A stretch of 64,000 nt of DNA from Bidens hawaiensis (taxonomy: Eukaryota; Streptophyta; Magnoliopsida; Asterales; Asteraceae): contig JAIQDT010005793.1 in assembly GCA_021521415.1 (NCBI GenBank), positions 62,001 to 126,000 on the forward strand, read 5' to 3'. A program made the translations under genes and the position numbers. Position 1 is the stretch's first letter; the number at the start of each line of letters is the position of its first letter. Under the pieces are notes generated by a model. That model was not told the origin of the DNA. It saw only the letters and a program-made list of their open reading frames with translations, and searched no databases. Below, piece by piece: positions 12,190-23,443 of this stretch.

Positions 12190-12232
12190 AATTCCATTTC
12201 TCACCCCTCAATTCCCTCTACCAAACACCCCC
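12190..12232. repeat. Right terminal inverted repeat of Harbinger element
   Basis: It ends taccaaacaccccc, the exact inverse of the left end. The adjacent CTA at 12233-12235 copies the one at 7823-7825. Confidence 0.85.
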
Positions 12233-12235
12233 CTA

Positions 12236-12537
12236 GTGTTTACAGGAGTAAGTTGTTTTTTCGTTTCCTGCATCGTTCTTGTATAATAAACCATCACTTA
12301 TTGTTTTAGGACTTGAAACTTGAATAAAACATAATAAAATGAAGAGCATAAACAGTCAAGTAGTGAACCTTTGGTTGTATAAACTTAACTTCAAGTTATA
12401 CAAAGTCAAACCAGCCAAAGCCTTGGCTAAGTTGGCTTTATGTTAGCTCATAAAGAACCCAAAAAGTTAGCTTTATGTTAGCAAATGGGCACTCATGTTT
12501 CCATAACTTTATGGCAAAAAAGGATGACATCAAGAGC
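12236..12537. other. Non-coding spacer
   Basis: About 300 bp lie between the Harbinger element and the stop codon of the MPP-beta copy A. It probably includes the 3' UTR of copy A (minus strand). No other feature was seen. Confidence 0.5.
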
Positions 12538-12633
12538 CTAGTAACGGAGCATGTAAGTGCGACGGCGGAACCAGTTGTAGTCGGGTAATAGCTTCACTGG
12601 CCCAGATGCTGCGATAGCAATGTCCTGCAAATC

Positions 12634-12639
<6 letters not shown>

Positions 12640-12677
<38 letters not shown>
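12640..12677. repeat. Poly(A) homopolymer tract
   Basis: About 38 consecutive A lie in the last intron of MPP-beta copy A. Length is unreliable in such runs. Confidence 0.8.
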
Positions 12678-12679
<2 letters not shown>

Positions 12680-13622
12680 TAATATTCATGTTAAAAATAG
12701 CGAATCTAAAACTGAATCCTAAAACCATAATTACGTCGATTTGATTAAACGTGTCGTGTGACACTAACAAGTTTAGTTAAACATGTTTAAACGTGCTTTT
12801 AACCGTGTCATTAACATGTTGACCCATTTATAACTAGCTGAACATAACACGTAAAAGGTGAACGAGAAGAGGGATAACCTGGTCAAAGATGAATCGGTTA
12901 GCTACACGTTTGATGGTGGCAGCGTCCACTGCATCAATTCTGGCAAACATCTCGATAAACGGGATTCTACGCCCATATGAAATCAACTGAAAAAAAAAAT
13001 TATAAATTAATTTAGATTTGCAGCCTAAATCTTCTATATTACTTGTGTTTAAACATAAATTGATAAACAATAAAAAAATGAAAATATAATATTACAACAT
13101 GATATTCTGTATAGGGATACCTGTCGACCAATTTCGTCAGCGGTATGGAAGCTTCCATCTAAGTTAAGAAGCAATGAAGATTTAAGCTGCAACCAGTTTT
13201 TAAAAAAAGTTCAATATACGTATTTGATGCCACTCTATAGTAATTTTAGCGAATACATAGAATAACAATATTACCTGATTTTGAGCACGGATGACATCTT
13301 CGTCATTGACTCGGTAACATAGTTTGCTTATCTCTTGCATTATTGCAAAAGCCAAATCATCCAAACAATCCGGCTACAGTAATAATAAGAAAGCGATATC
13401 GTTTTCAACGACATGCAAACATATAACACATTGTGCTTGTAAAAAATAAGAAGTTAAACTTAAACTCGCCTTAGCAACAGCATAGACACCAAATAAGCCG
13501 GTATCTTTATAGTTTGTGTTAAAAGTCATCATGCGCTCAGCAAGTTCACTAATCCCGACCAGTTGAGCAAGTTGTGAGCTGTTCGTAAATTCCAAAAACG
13601 AAACATATTTTAAGGAACCAAA

Positions 13623-13670
<48 letters not shown>

Positions 13671-13673
<3 letters not shown>

Positions 13674-14176
13674 CGAGGATCCTAAGAGAACCCTTTGAAA
13701 ATTGAGAACTTTGAGATCCATTTTAAGCCACAAAAAAAAACCTTTAAAAAAATTATAAAACAAAAAAAAGGAAATTTTTAAAAAGTAAAAAACCAAAAAA
13801 TTTTATTTTTCATCCCAGTATCAAAAAAAAAACCCTTAATCATACACATATGTATATTTTTATTTAATCTCGATTTACATAATGTACACATATGTACATT
13901 ATCATTTATCTTAATTGTACATATGTGTATACAGAATAACTTGTATAAAATTAAAAAATATGTATTATACATATATGTATAATTTCGCTAAACCGATATT
14001 TTTTTTTATTTTTTTATAAAACCGGGATGAAAAACATTGGTTTTTTTACTTTTTATATACTCGCTTTTTTTTTTGTTTTATAATTTTTTTCATTTTTCTT
14101 AAAAAGAATTTTTTTATGGTCCAAAATGGTTCTCAAAGTACTTAGTTTCAAAATAGTTCTCACATGATCCTAATCC
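13671..14176. mobile_element. AT-flanked MITE in copy A intron 4
   Basis: The left end gggcgaggatcctaagagaa and the right end (reverse complement ggattaggatcatgtgagaa) form an inverted repeat. It is bordered by TA repeats on both sides. The interior carries several short palindromes around acatatgt. The same family is found at 26244-26740 in the equivalent intron of copy B, but inverted. No coding sequence was seen. Confidence 0.65.
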
Positions 14177-14904
14177 TATATATATACATATATATATATG
14201 AAATTTATAGGCAAAGTTGAAAGATATTTAGTTACCCCATATGTTTACCAGCTCCTGAACTTTTCTTCCACGATCCAAGCATTTCTTGCATGACCATCAA
14301 AGCAACTGAATCGGGATCGGTCGATGATGCTCCGTTGAAGGCAACAGCAAAATGAGCAAGAGGCACGTTATCATCCCTCATGCGAATCTGATTATTTCAA
14401 ATTTTCGGTAATATTTTTATTACTAACGTGAATCCGATTATCAACTTTTTGTTCATTTCGTTAAACGAACAAACAAGGTTCGTTTATGTTCGTTCTTAAA
14501 CATTTATTTAAGTTTGTCCGTTTATATATTCGTTAGCTGTTTTTAGATACACTACAATTTAGACTAGTTTATTAAGTTTTTAGCCAGACATATATTAACT
14601 AGAGTTCAACCATTCGTTTACATCATTAACAAACGAACATAAACGAAGACACTCATTTTCTTAACGAACAAACACAAACAAGAAACCCTGCTCGTTTAAT
14701 TGTTCGTGTTCATTCGGTTCGTATTCAACCCAAAGTTAAAAACTTTTCACCAAAAGATTAACCTCTTCAACTTCAAAACTTTATATCAAATTTTCAATAA
14801 CATTGCAAATATTTATTTAAAAAAAAAAACCATTTGTTCTCAAAAACTATAAATACAAACCTCAGAACCAGTGAATATTGCAGGCTCCTTTTCTACTAAC
14901 TGCG

Positions 14905-15318
14905 TTGTAGTCAACGGATTGGCAGATAGTTTTGTGAACAGTTTCTTCACCTGCTCTACAAGATCCTCATGCTTAACTGCTCCCGAAGCTGATATTACCT
15001 GAAAAAGATATACAAAAAATTACATTTTTATATTATACTATATTATCAACCTAAGAATTACTATCATATTCAAGCTGAGTACCATTCTGTGGGGAGTGAA
15101 GTGGGAATGCATTGTAGTCAACGGATTGGCAGATAGTTTTGTGAACAGTTTCTTCACCTGCTCTACAAGATCCTCATGCTTAACTGCTCCCGAAGCTGAT
15201 ATTACCTAAAATAGATATACAAAAAATTACATTTTTATATTATACTGTATTATCAACCTAAGAATTACTATCATATTCAAGCTGAGTACCATTCTGTGGG
15301 GAGTGAAGTGGGTTGCCA
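14905..15318. repeat. 207-bp tandem duplication across exon 2/3 border
   Basis: The block starting at 14905 (ttgtagtcaacgg) is repeated from 15112 with a constant offset of 207 bases and very few differences. It covers part of exon 3, the whole intron and the 3' end of exon 2 of the MPP-beta copy A. It therefore creates an extra hybrid exon at 15205-15083 with an intact acceptor and donor. Confidence 0.9.
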
Positions 15319-15854
15319 TGTAATAATGCATATCTTTCTTTGTTATATTCTGAATGTTTTCAGCGGGCCCGAGAATGGTCCTCCTGAGGGGAGTGTGTTG
15401 GAAAGCGGTAGCATGCAAATGGTCAAAAATTACTTCTTCGGGGTCTTTGGCCACCTAATCGCAACATTGCAAATATAACATGATACAATTAGTACGATAC
15501 ATGATATTAGATTATCCTATAGCAAATAAAACATTGTGGCAAAATATATAATACTTCAAAAGAACAATTAGAAGAGAATAAGACCAAATTGCCCCGCATG
15601 TTTTCTAGCAGTTTAGACACATTGTTAAGTGTTTAGTGGATGAGGCACGAATCCACGATACTGCTTTCGTGTAAACGTTGTCGTTACAAGTAATTACAAT
15701 CTTTCCTATGGTGATAATCAAGTTACAGTTGCATTATAAAATATCATTCTGCATTCACTACTACATGTTCTCTATTTACTTAATTACTTCACAAACTTAT
15801 CAGTTAGCAAATGCAGTGGGCTCAGGTGATCTTAGTCTCAATGTCATTCTAAAT

Positions 15855-16396
15855 TAGGGGTGCAAACGAGCCGAGCCGCTTGCGAGCTACTCGAAATCGG
15901 CTCGTTAAAAAGCTCAATTGAGCCAAGCTTAATCGAGCCCAACCCGAGCCTAAAAGTAAGTTTGTTTAATAAACGAGCCCGAGCCTAAAAGTAAGCTTGT
16001 TTAATAAACGAGCCCGCGCTCAAGCCTAAAAGTAAGCTTGTTTAATAAACGAGCCCGAGCTTCACTTATCGAGCTCGAGCCGTCTTGCGAGCCTAAATGA
16101 GCCTGTTATTTATATAATTTTTTAAAATAAATATTTAATAATTATTAATTAAAATATATATAATGTTAAGAAAAAATAAATGAAAATAACTAAATAACAT
16201 ATATTATTTTATACATAAAACTATAAGTGAAAAAAATATAAAAAAATATAAAAAAATATATATAAAAAAATTTAATAAATAGTAAACGAGTCAAGCCCGG
16301 GCCAAACTCGAGTTTGAAAATCAACTCACGAGCCGAGCTCAATCTCGAGCTCCGTGTAACTTAAACAAGCCCGGGCTCAGCTCGTTTGCACCCCTA
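15855..16396. mobile_element. hAT-like MITE, GAGC/CTCG-rich
   Basis: The termini are taggggtgcaaacgagc and its near-exact inverse gctcgtttgcacccctA. The interior is made of degenerate repeats of gagcccgagcct and similar words. The start TAGGGGTG resembles hAT ends, but I found no convincing 8-bp target duplication (ttctaaat versus aaccgtta). It lies in intron 1 of MPP-beta copy A. Confidence 0.55.
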
Positions 16397-17224
16397 AACC
16401 GTTAAACGGATTAGAAAGTTCAAATCCATACATTCACTACTACATAAACAAGTATCAATCCTACATATGTTATACCTCTTCGATCTCCCTAAGAATGTCC
16501 TTCCGTGTCGGCTTAATCAACCACTCATGAAACTTGGAATCCTGGACCACATCCGCCAAAATCTCGACCGCCTTCGCCACATCCCTCGCCATCACTTTCA
16601 TATAAACACTCGTGTTCTCCCGACCCGTATACCCATTCAAATGCCCACCCATATTCTCAACTTCCTTCTCCAACTCCCTAATTGACCTACTGTGGGTCCC
16701 TTTTAAAAACATATGTTCTACGAAATGCGCGACGCCGTTCGTGGCGTCGCTCGTCTCGAACCGAGACCTGGAGGCGATCCAGACGCCTACGGTCGCGGTT
16801 CGGGACGCGAGGTTCCTCGGAGGCCGGTTGGGAGTGTGGTGAGGTGAGTTGATGGGAAGGTGAGGATTGGTGTGTGGTTGGTTAGTGTTGGGTGTGGTGT
16901 GTTGTGTTTTAGGTAGTTAGGGTTAGGGTTCTAAAGGCGTTTGAGCTTTGAGTTCACTTGTGAGGATATTTGGTCGTACAGCATTGACGGCGGTGACGTG
17001 GTGGTGGTGGTGGCGGTGGAATGGAGTCTGGTGGTGGCGGTTAGAGAATTGTGTGAGCGGCGCGTGAGGTAAAGGAGGTGGCGCGTGGTCATGGTTGTAG
17101 TGATGACAATTGGGAGGTAAAATTAACAGGTAGAGTAAAAAAGATTAAAATAAGGCTAATAAGTAATAAGTGCTCCATTTTTTATGCTCTATGTAAGAAG
17201 AATAAAAAGAGAGATTTTTTTAAT

Positions 17225-17652
17225 CGGTGTGGTAAAAATCGCTAGTATGTAGTCGGATGGTTGAGTGGGGCTAGCGATTAATCGGATTGGACTTTAATAT
17301 ATAATTTTTAGTATACACACATATTTTTATATGTAATTTTTTAGTTTTATACATACACAAACATATTTTGGCCGAAAATTGGCTGGAATCTGGCTTGAAG
17401 CTGCTAATTTTCGCTTGAATCTTGCAAGAAACTGTTGATTTTTGTTGGAATATAGCCGGAATCCGCTGATTTTGGTGGGAACCTCGTCGAAAACTGCTTA
17501 TTTTGGTCAAATTCTCGTCGGAAATTGCCGATTTTAGCCGGAACTGACCGTTGATCGACTAATTAGCCGACTAGCCCAAAATTAATCAGTGAAGTGGAGA
17601 CTAGAGATTAATCGGGGATTAATCGGTGCCTAGTCGGGATTTTTGCAACACT
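17225..17652. mobile_element. hAT-like MITE 1 between MPP-beta copies
   Basis: The inverted termini read cggtgtggtaaaaatc and, from the right, cagtgttgcaaaaatc. Flanks are tttttaat (17217-17224) and attttaat (17653-17660), an 8-bp duplication with one mismatch, as expected for hAT. The interior has repeated attaatcgg and aatctggc-like words and no gene. Confidence 0.7.
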
Positions 17653-17713
17653 GATTTTAATTACAACTTTGTTAAAAATAACGGATCCTGTTGATTATAC
17701 GATTATGTGTAAT

Positions 17714-18066
17714 CAATGTTGCAAAAATTCTGACTAGGTGCAAATTAATCGCTAATCTTCATTTCACTGATTAATTTTTGGGCTAAACGTTCAATTAATC
17801 GGTTAATGGTCAAATCCAGTCGAAATTAAGATTAATCGGACTTAATCGGCCTTTTCTAATGAGGTTGTGGCGAAAAATCGGCGATTAGTGACGATATTCC
17901 AATCAAAATCAGTTGTTTTCTGTGAGATACCAGCCAATTTCCGGCAAAAATGTGTTTGTGTATGTATAAAACTAAAAGTTGTATGTACATTAAAGTTCAA
18001 TCCAATTAATCTTGATTAATTACTAGTCCCCACCACACTGTCCGACTAGCGATTGTTACAACATTG
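17714..18066. mobile_element. hAT-like MITE 2, same family, opposite orientation
   Basis: It begins caatgttgcaaaaatt and ends with the inverse of caatgttgtaacaatc. The flanks tgtgtaat (17706-17713) and tgcgtaat (18067-18074) match at 7 of 8 bases. The gactagg-like end that lies at the right of MITE 1 lies at the left here, so the two elements are oppositely oriented and 61 bp apart. A third piece of the family lies near 63890-63990. Confidence 0.7.
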
Positions 18067-18074
18067 TGCGTAAT

Positions 18075-18581
18075 AGGGTGTTGCTTATCCCATGTGGTAC
18101 CTAAAAGGCGTAGCTTACATGGGGCATTTTCCACCTTTTTTTTGTATAGTCGTTTTTCTAGAAGTCGGCATCGTGGATAAGAAGGGGCAAACGGGTTGGT
18201 TAAATGACCGACCAATCATATCTCTTCATTTGTTTTTCTTTCTTTATTTCGTTTAATTAGTTTAAATGCTAATTAATAATTACAAAGGGTTTTAACAACT
18301 ACGCACAAAATTGAAAAATTACGTGTTTTAGCTCTCTTTCAGAAAATGTCCACTAACTTTGTGGACGACACCGTTTTTCTTTTTCTATTATATTGTTACC
18401 AGCGTTCACATAAAAACGTAGAAATATTTTATTACAACCGCGTTGGTCTTTAGAACCAAAAATCACACGTTCGGACCTTTCTATTATACTAACACGACAA
18501 TATGATATCATGGCCTCAACCAAAACATTATGCAACATAGGCGCAGCATAATGAACATTACGCCATGTCGTACAAAAGAGC
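18075..18581. other. Non-coding spacer
   Basis: This is the sequence between hAT-like MITE 2 and the stop of the MPP-beta copy B. It includes the likely 3' UTR of copy B. No other feature was recognised. Confidence 0.5.
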
Positions 18582-19251
18582 TTAATAACAAGTGCGACTG
18601 CGGAACCAGTTGTAATCTGGCAATAACTTCACTGGCCCGGATGCTGCAATGGCTATGTCCTGCACATAAATATTGTATGTACAAGCAATAAGAAATGTTG
18701 TAAAATCAAAGTAATATGGGGAGTGTATATATATATATATATATATATCAATAATGCGCGTAAAAGTTGTGTAGAAAGAGGGAACCTTGTCAAATAGGAA
18801 CTTGTTGGCTACACGTTTGACGGTAGCAACGTCCACTGCATCAATTCTAGCAAACAGTTCAGCAAGCGGGATTCTACGCCCGTATACAAGCAACTACAAA
18901 ATAAAAAAATATATATTAAGAATTTAAAACAGTAACCGATAAGTCTGATAAGAGTAAACAATATTATGTATCGGGTGTACCTGATGTCCGATTTCTTCAG
19001 CAGTGGGCTGTTCGTTACAAAATAAATATTTAAGCTGCAAATAACGAAGAACCCGTAAAGATTTAAGTTGCGAATAGCTGCAGATGATTTCATGATCATT
19101 AACTACTAGTGACGAATTTACCTGATTTTGAGCACGAATAACATCTTCGTCATTGACTCGGTAACATAGTTTGCTTATCTCTTGCATTATTACAGAAGCC
19201 AAATCATCTAAGCAATCTGGCTACATAAAGAACTAAAAGCATTAAGCTAGC

Positions 19252-21565
19252 TGTAACACCCCAACCCGGAACAGGCTAACGTGTTACTATTACAGATATC
19301 AAATCAATGCCACAATCCAAAATACAACAAAAATTAACGCAACCTACGTCATATTATTAAACAAAATGAATTAACTTTTAGAAGCTTGAACTTCATTTTT
19401 ATCTCTCATCACTAAATTCCCCGAATCCCGGATTACCTGAAAACAAAATAAGAAAAACAAAACAAGAAAACACGGCTGAGCCAAAAATTGCCCAGTAACG
19501 GAAAGAACAATAGTATAGGTAAGGACAGACGTAAGAGAATAAATATACGAACTTCAATTCAAACTCGAAACCAACCCTTTTTACCGAAACATATACTTAA
19601 TAAAATTCGGATGTATGATCCGACACTTGGCCAGAACATGGTCAAACGCATGCGGAAATATATCAGAACTATAACAAAAACACCCAGAGCCAGAAACATA
19701 TAACTTGTAACATATAATGTGTGACGTGTAACATATAACGTGTAACATTTAACTGAACTATAATTAAATGCGAAACATAATCCGATACACGATCGGGACG
19801 TAATCTGAATATACTCAAATTTAATCAAATGCATATACACATATCAAAACGGACCAGAAATATAGCGAAACAAAATATAATTACTAAAATACACGACGAT
19901 GATGTTAAAATAAATAGGTCGTGTAATACGGAAGCACCCAGAGCCTAAACAGAGGGGTACACAGCTAGCTAGTCCATGCACCAAGGAGACGGTGTGGGTG
20001 GCGTGCACACATTGTTCCATCTCAAACAGAAGTCAGGAGTCAGGAGTCAGAAGTCGGAGCTAAGATCGATCTATACGCCTCTAAGTGGCCAAGGTACTAC
20101 ATGAGTACTTTCAGAGACGCCGTGAACTTTGATTACGCACTGTCACGATAAGTGCCATGTCAGGAGTCAGGAGTCAGGAGTCGGAGCTAAGATCGATCTA
20201 TACGCCTCTAAGTGGCCAAGGTACTACATGAGTACTTTCAGAGACGCCGTGAACTTTGATTACGCACTGTCACGATAAGTGCCATGTCGTTGACGCCCCA
20301 ACGACAAGTCAGAAATGCTCGGGTAACAGAGTACTGAACTAAAGTCGTATAACTAAAATATATTATATAAAATAACTGAACTCAAAATATAACCGACGTG
20401 TAACGAAAATCCGTACTACAAAGTAACGGAATAGAGTCAATACTAAAAGTGAACAAAAACAGAAACCGTACTACAAAGTAACAAAATAAAATTTATACTA
20501 TGAGTAACAGAAACCAGAATCCGTACCTTACACATAGCAAACAAATCAAATTGTCTTCAACCAAACTGAAAATCTACATTTTTATTTATGGTTCGAATTA
20601 GATTTATAGAACTTTAATGTGTTTACTTATTGCTTTTCCGGCGACAAAAGCTTTTAATATTTTTATACGATACAACGAGTTATCGCTCTCCATAAATCAT
20701 ACCAAGTTTTCTTTTTCTCCTGTTGAATAGTCTCTTGAATGAATACTTAATAAAATAGTTTCACTCTTCAATAACAAAGCATATTATATTATAAGTTATG
20801 AAAACTACAATCAATATACGTACTGACTTATCAGCCAACTTAGATATTAATATCCTTCATATTCAAAACTTAGTATTATTTTTATGTTAAAAGTGTTCTT
20901 GGGGTATGATTTCATGGTGTAAACAAGAAAGTAGTAGTAGTTCATGGATATAGTAGTTAACCTACGTATTGTGTCGATCACAAGTCTTAAGACAAACAAA
21001 CAAACAGAAAACAAACATAATTCTTGATGTATTGAAATTATTAGCATGTTCTTCACATCTCAATTTTAGATTAAATGATAACTTTGTCGCCGGAATCGAT
21101 CAATATCCTAGAACTTATAATCCAAAACTATAAATAAAAGACCAAATTCAATCACCTCCATATGTAGTCAAACATGAGCAAATCAAGGAGGCAACAGCGT
21201 GGTAACCCGGGAACGCCACAGGCTTCGGTGATCACCAAAACGAATCAACATACATCCGAATTAAATTTCATGGAAGATGAATTTGAGGGAACAAACCGAA
21301 CTTAAGTACTTGGTTCATGAATCGAACAGACCTGGAAAGCAAATCTGTGTCCGAGGGGTGGCGGCTCCGGTGTCGTTTCTAGCTATTTACATGGGTGGTA
21401 GTTAAAAACGGGAGGATGTGATTTGATAGAGTTTGAGGGTGCTTAAAAAGAAACGAATCGATCATCTCAGATATATCTGAAAGTTTGAATTTGAAGAAGC
21501 CAACTTGATGATAAATGGAAATTTAAAATAATGCACATGTGGTTAGTCTTGAGTTTGAACCCATC

Positions 21566-21605
<40 letters not shown>

Positions 21606-21755
21606 GAGGTTGTGATGATGATGATCAATTTCTTTCTTCCTGTATATGTTCGGCTGGATGGTAATGTCTTAGTATTATTATTTATTATTATTATTATCAT
21701 ATATATATATATATATATATATTTATTATCCAATATCAAAGTTCGGGTTATTATA
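19252..21755 (-). repeat. 3' LTR of gag-only gypsy element
   Basis: The LTR is 2,504 bp and begins tgtaacaccccaacccgga on the plus strand. It contains an imperfect duplication of 127 bp (about 20036-20290, around gtcggagctaagatcgatc), an (ATT)n tract near 21570-21606 and a TA tract near 21700-21721. Confidence 0.9.
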
Positions 21756-21787
21756 ATTATACTCCCCTAAAAAAAAATTTCGTCCTC
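21756..21787 (-). other. Polypurine tract region
   Basis: Next to the 3' LTR the minus strand reads ttttaggggagtataat. The aggggag core is the best candidate for the plus-strand primer of the gag-only element. Confidence 0.4.
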
Positions 21788-22099
21788 GAAATTGTAAAAC
21801 AAAAACGAGCAAAGACAGATGCAACAGAGACTAAACATATTAGATTTTAAACTTCATGAATACACATATACGAATACCACACACTAAAATATGGAGTATC
21901 TAAAATGAGAGATAAACCTAGAGCGAACTTAATCATACTTAAAATTCGGAGAGATAGATCAGAACAACCGAAACACATGACTCATAGCAATTATGATATC
22001 AAATGGAGACTAATAACTTATCTTATTTGGTAAACTAAACGCGTAACTCATGATATTAAAACTGAAAACGAATGACCAAACATATCACGTTGAAAATAA

Positions 22100-23283
22100 C
22101 TAATGGTTCGTACAAGGGGCATTAGCTGCAAGTGCAAAAACTCGTCCTCCTGCAGTAGGCCTAGCGTATCCCCCGGTATTAGCTCGAGGGTCACGTTGAG
22201 GGCACTCCCTAACTAAGTGTCCAGCCTCTCCACATCTGTAACAATGGCCTTCGGCTCGGCGACATACACCCCTATGAGTTTTTCCATACGTAGCACATGG
22301 AGGGATAACATCACGATTCTGTTGTGTTTGATTTTGTGCAGCTCCACGATTTTGGTTTCAGTTCCTCCCATGTCGTGGTTGATTATTGAAATTCTGATCA
22401 GATCGGTTCTTACGGTCTCGAGGTTCCAATGATTGATCGTTGTTGTCACTAGAAGGAGACTGATCGCTACTACTTTCCCTTGCCCGTTTACGATTATTAT
22501 CATAAATCCTTTGAGAATGTTTCTTATCGTTATCCAAGTTTTAACTGCATCCACTATTTCATTTATGTCATTAAATCGGAGATTAAGAATGAACTTCCTA
22601 ACATGATCGCATATGGCCCACTTGAAATGATTGGTTTGCTGCTCTTGAGTACCTACGGTCGGGCCCAGAAAGCTAACCAGACGGCAGAAACGGTTCTTAA
22701 ACTCTACGATTGGCTCATCATCTCCTTGAACAATCGAAGAATATTCTCTCAGGTATTCACTACGATCAGCATCAGTAAAATACTGCTAGTAAAACAAGGT
22801 GCGAAAATCGTTCAAAGGAAGTGCGGCAGCATAATTGTCTCCTCCACGGGCAGCTTTCAGTGTCTTCCACCATCTGTGAGCGTCATCTTCGAGCTTGTAA
22901 GTAGCTAATCGAACCTTAAACACATCTTCAACACCCAACACTTCAAACAGTTTCTCGATGTGCGCGATCCAGTTTTCAGCTTCTACTGGAGAACTAGAAG
23001 TACTAAAGGATTTTGGCTTTTGCTTTTGAAAACGCTCAAGCCAGACATGAATACCAACATGAGGATTGTTGCCTCCAGCATTGTTTCCACTGGCGTTGTT
23101 GCCACCGGCGTTGTTACCACCGACATTGTTGCCACCGGCATTGTTCTGCTGCAACTGTTGTATGATGTTAGGGACTGCCGCAGCAATAGCCGCATTGACG
23201 GCGTTAGCGACAAGGGTCACAAGAGGTGGGTCGTTTCCAGCATCATTCCCGTTTTGGCGGTTAACACGTCTTCTAGGAGGCAT
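22100..23283 (-). pseudogene. Ty3/gypsy gag with zinc knuckle, interrupted
   Basis: The gene starts at the ATG 23283 (MPPRRRVNRQNG). A Gly/Asn repeat (GGNNAGGNNA type) precedes the capsid-like region with AENWIAHIEKLFEVLG and HRWWKTLKAA. The nucleic-acid-binding CCHC box CYRCGEAGHLVREC follows near 22225-22265. The frame is broken by a TAG at 22786-22788 (in LFY-QYFTDADRSEY), a shift near 22535 and a TGA before the zinc knuckle; the last readable codon region ends near 22100. In such elements Gag forms the cytoplasmic particle that packages the RNA. With these breaks this copy is probably not translated whole. Confidence 0.8.
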
Positions 23284-23423
23284 CTTAAAGTAAGATAACG
23301 TATGAATTGAACGATAAGGATTTACGGAATACGCGGAAGACGAAAAGGAAAATCCTAACTCGACGTCTACCCATTAACTCACATTTTTAATTATTTTCGT
23401 TTAAGTTTTCTACAAGAAAGAGC

Positions 23424-23440
23424 CTGGGCTCTAATACCAT
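23424..23440 (-). other. Primer binding site, initiator Met tRNA type
   Basis: On the minus strand, a few bases after the LTR, the sequence reads tggtattagagccc. This differs by one base from the common plant retrotransposon primer site tggtatcagagc complementary to initiator tRNA-Met. Confidence 0.65.
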
Positions 23441-23443
23441 AAC

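Larger units (their letters stand above)
7826..12232 (-). mobile_element. Complete PIF/Harbinger transposon with host-gene cargo
   Basis: Both termini begin gggggtgtttggta (14 bp exact, then partial similarity), and CTA is duplicated at 7823-7825 and 12233-12235. The element is 4,407 bp. On the minus strand it carries a transposase gene (10694-9341) and a Myb/SANT accessory gene (9173-8214), the two-gene arrangement typical of plant PIF/Harbinger elements. Both read open after splicing. A 5'-UTR exon near the right end has a donor at 11914-11915 (minus-strand GT after ...aacct), and an acceptor abuts the transposase ATG. The resulting 1.2 kb leader intron contains a piece of a SKU5-like gene in the opposite orientation. 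It inserted about 120 bp downstream of the beta-glucosidase stop codon. Integrity suggests it could be autonomous; this is inference. Confidence 0.9.
12538..17092 (-). pseudogene. Mitochondrial processing peptidase beta, copy A (broken)
   Basis: Nine exons: 17092-16476, 15454-15290, 14998-14861, 14387-14236, 13578-13470, 13373-13275, 13186-13121, 12986-12879 and 12624-12538. The family removes presequences from imported mitochondrial proteins and in plants is also a core subunit of the cytochrome bc1 complex. The zinc site HFVEH is in exon 1, with the third ligand Glu 76 residues on. The end, LPDYNWFRRRTYMLRY, is typical. The ATG at 17092 starts a Ser/Thr/Arg-rich presequence (MTTRHLLYLTRRSH). 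Exon 1 has an in-frame TAG (16931-16933, in the KLKRL-NPNPNYLK stretch), and a small deletion near 16815-16825 shifts the frame before the zinc site. Exons 2-9 remain open. A 207-bp tandem duplication spans the exon 2/3 border. Intron 5 has a GC donor. The lesions in exon 1 make a full-length product unlikely. Confidence 0.85.

Noticed and set aside
15227..15289. Continuation of the exon 2 frame of MPP-beta copy A
   Set aside because: The reading continues into the intron after the donor at 15289; the protein match ends at HRM.
19559..19840. 93-codon frame duplicated at 23751-24032
   Set aside because: It is identical in both LTRs of the gag-only element, lies outside its coding region and has no recognisable domain.
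21467..21770. Poly-Ile frames on both strands (also 25666-25960 and 31694-31897)
   Set aside because: They are translations of (ATT)n and TA microsatellites, the first two within retrotransposon LTRs.
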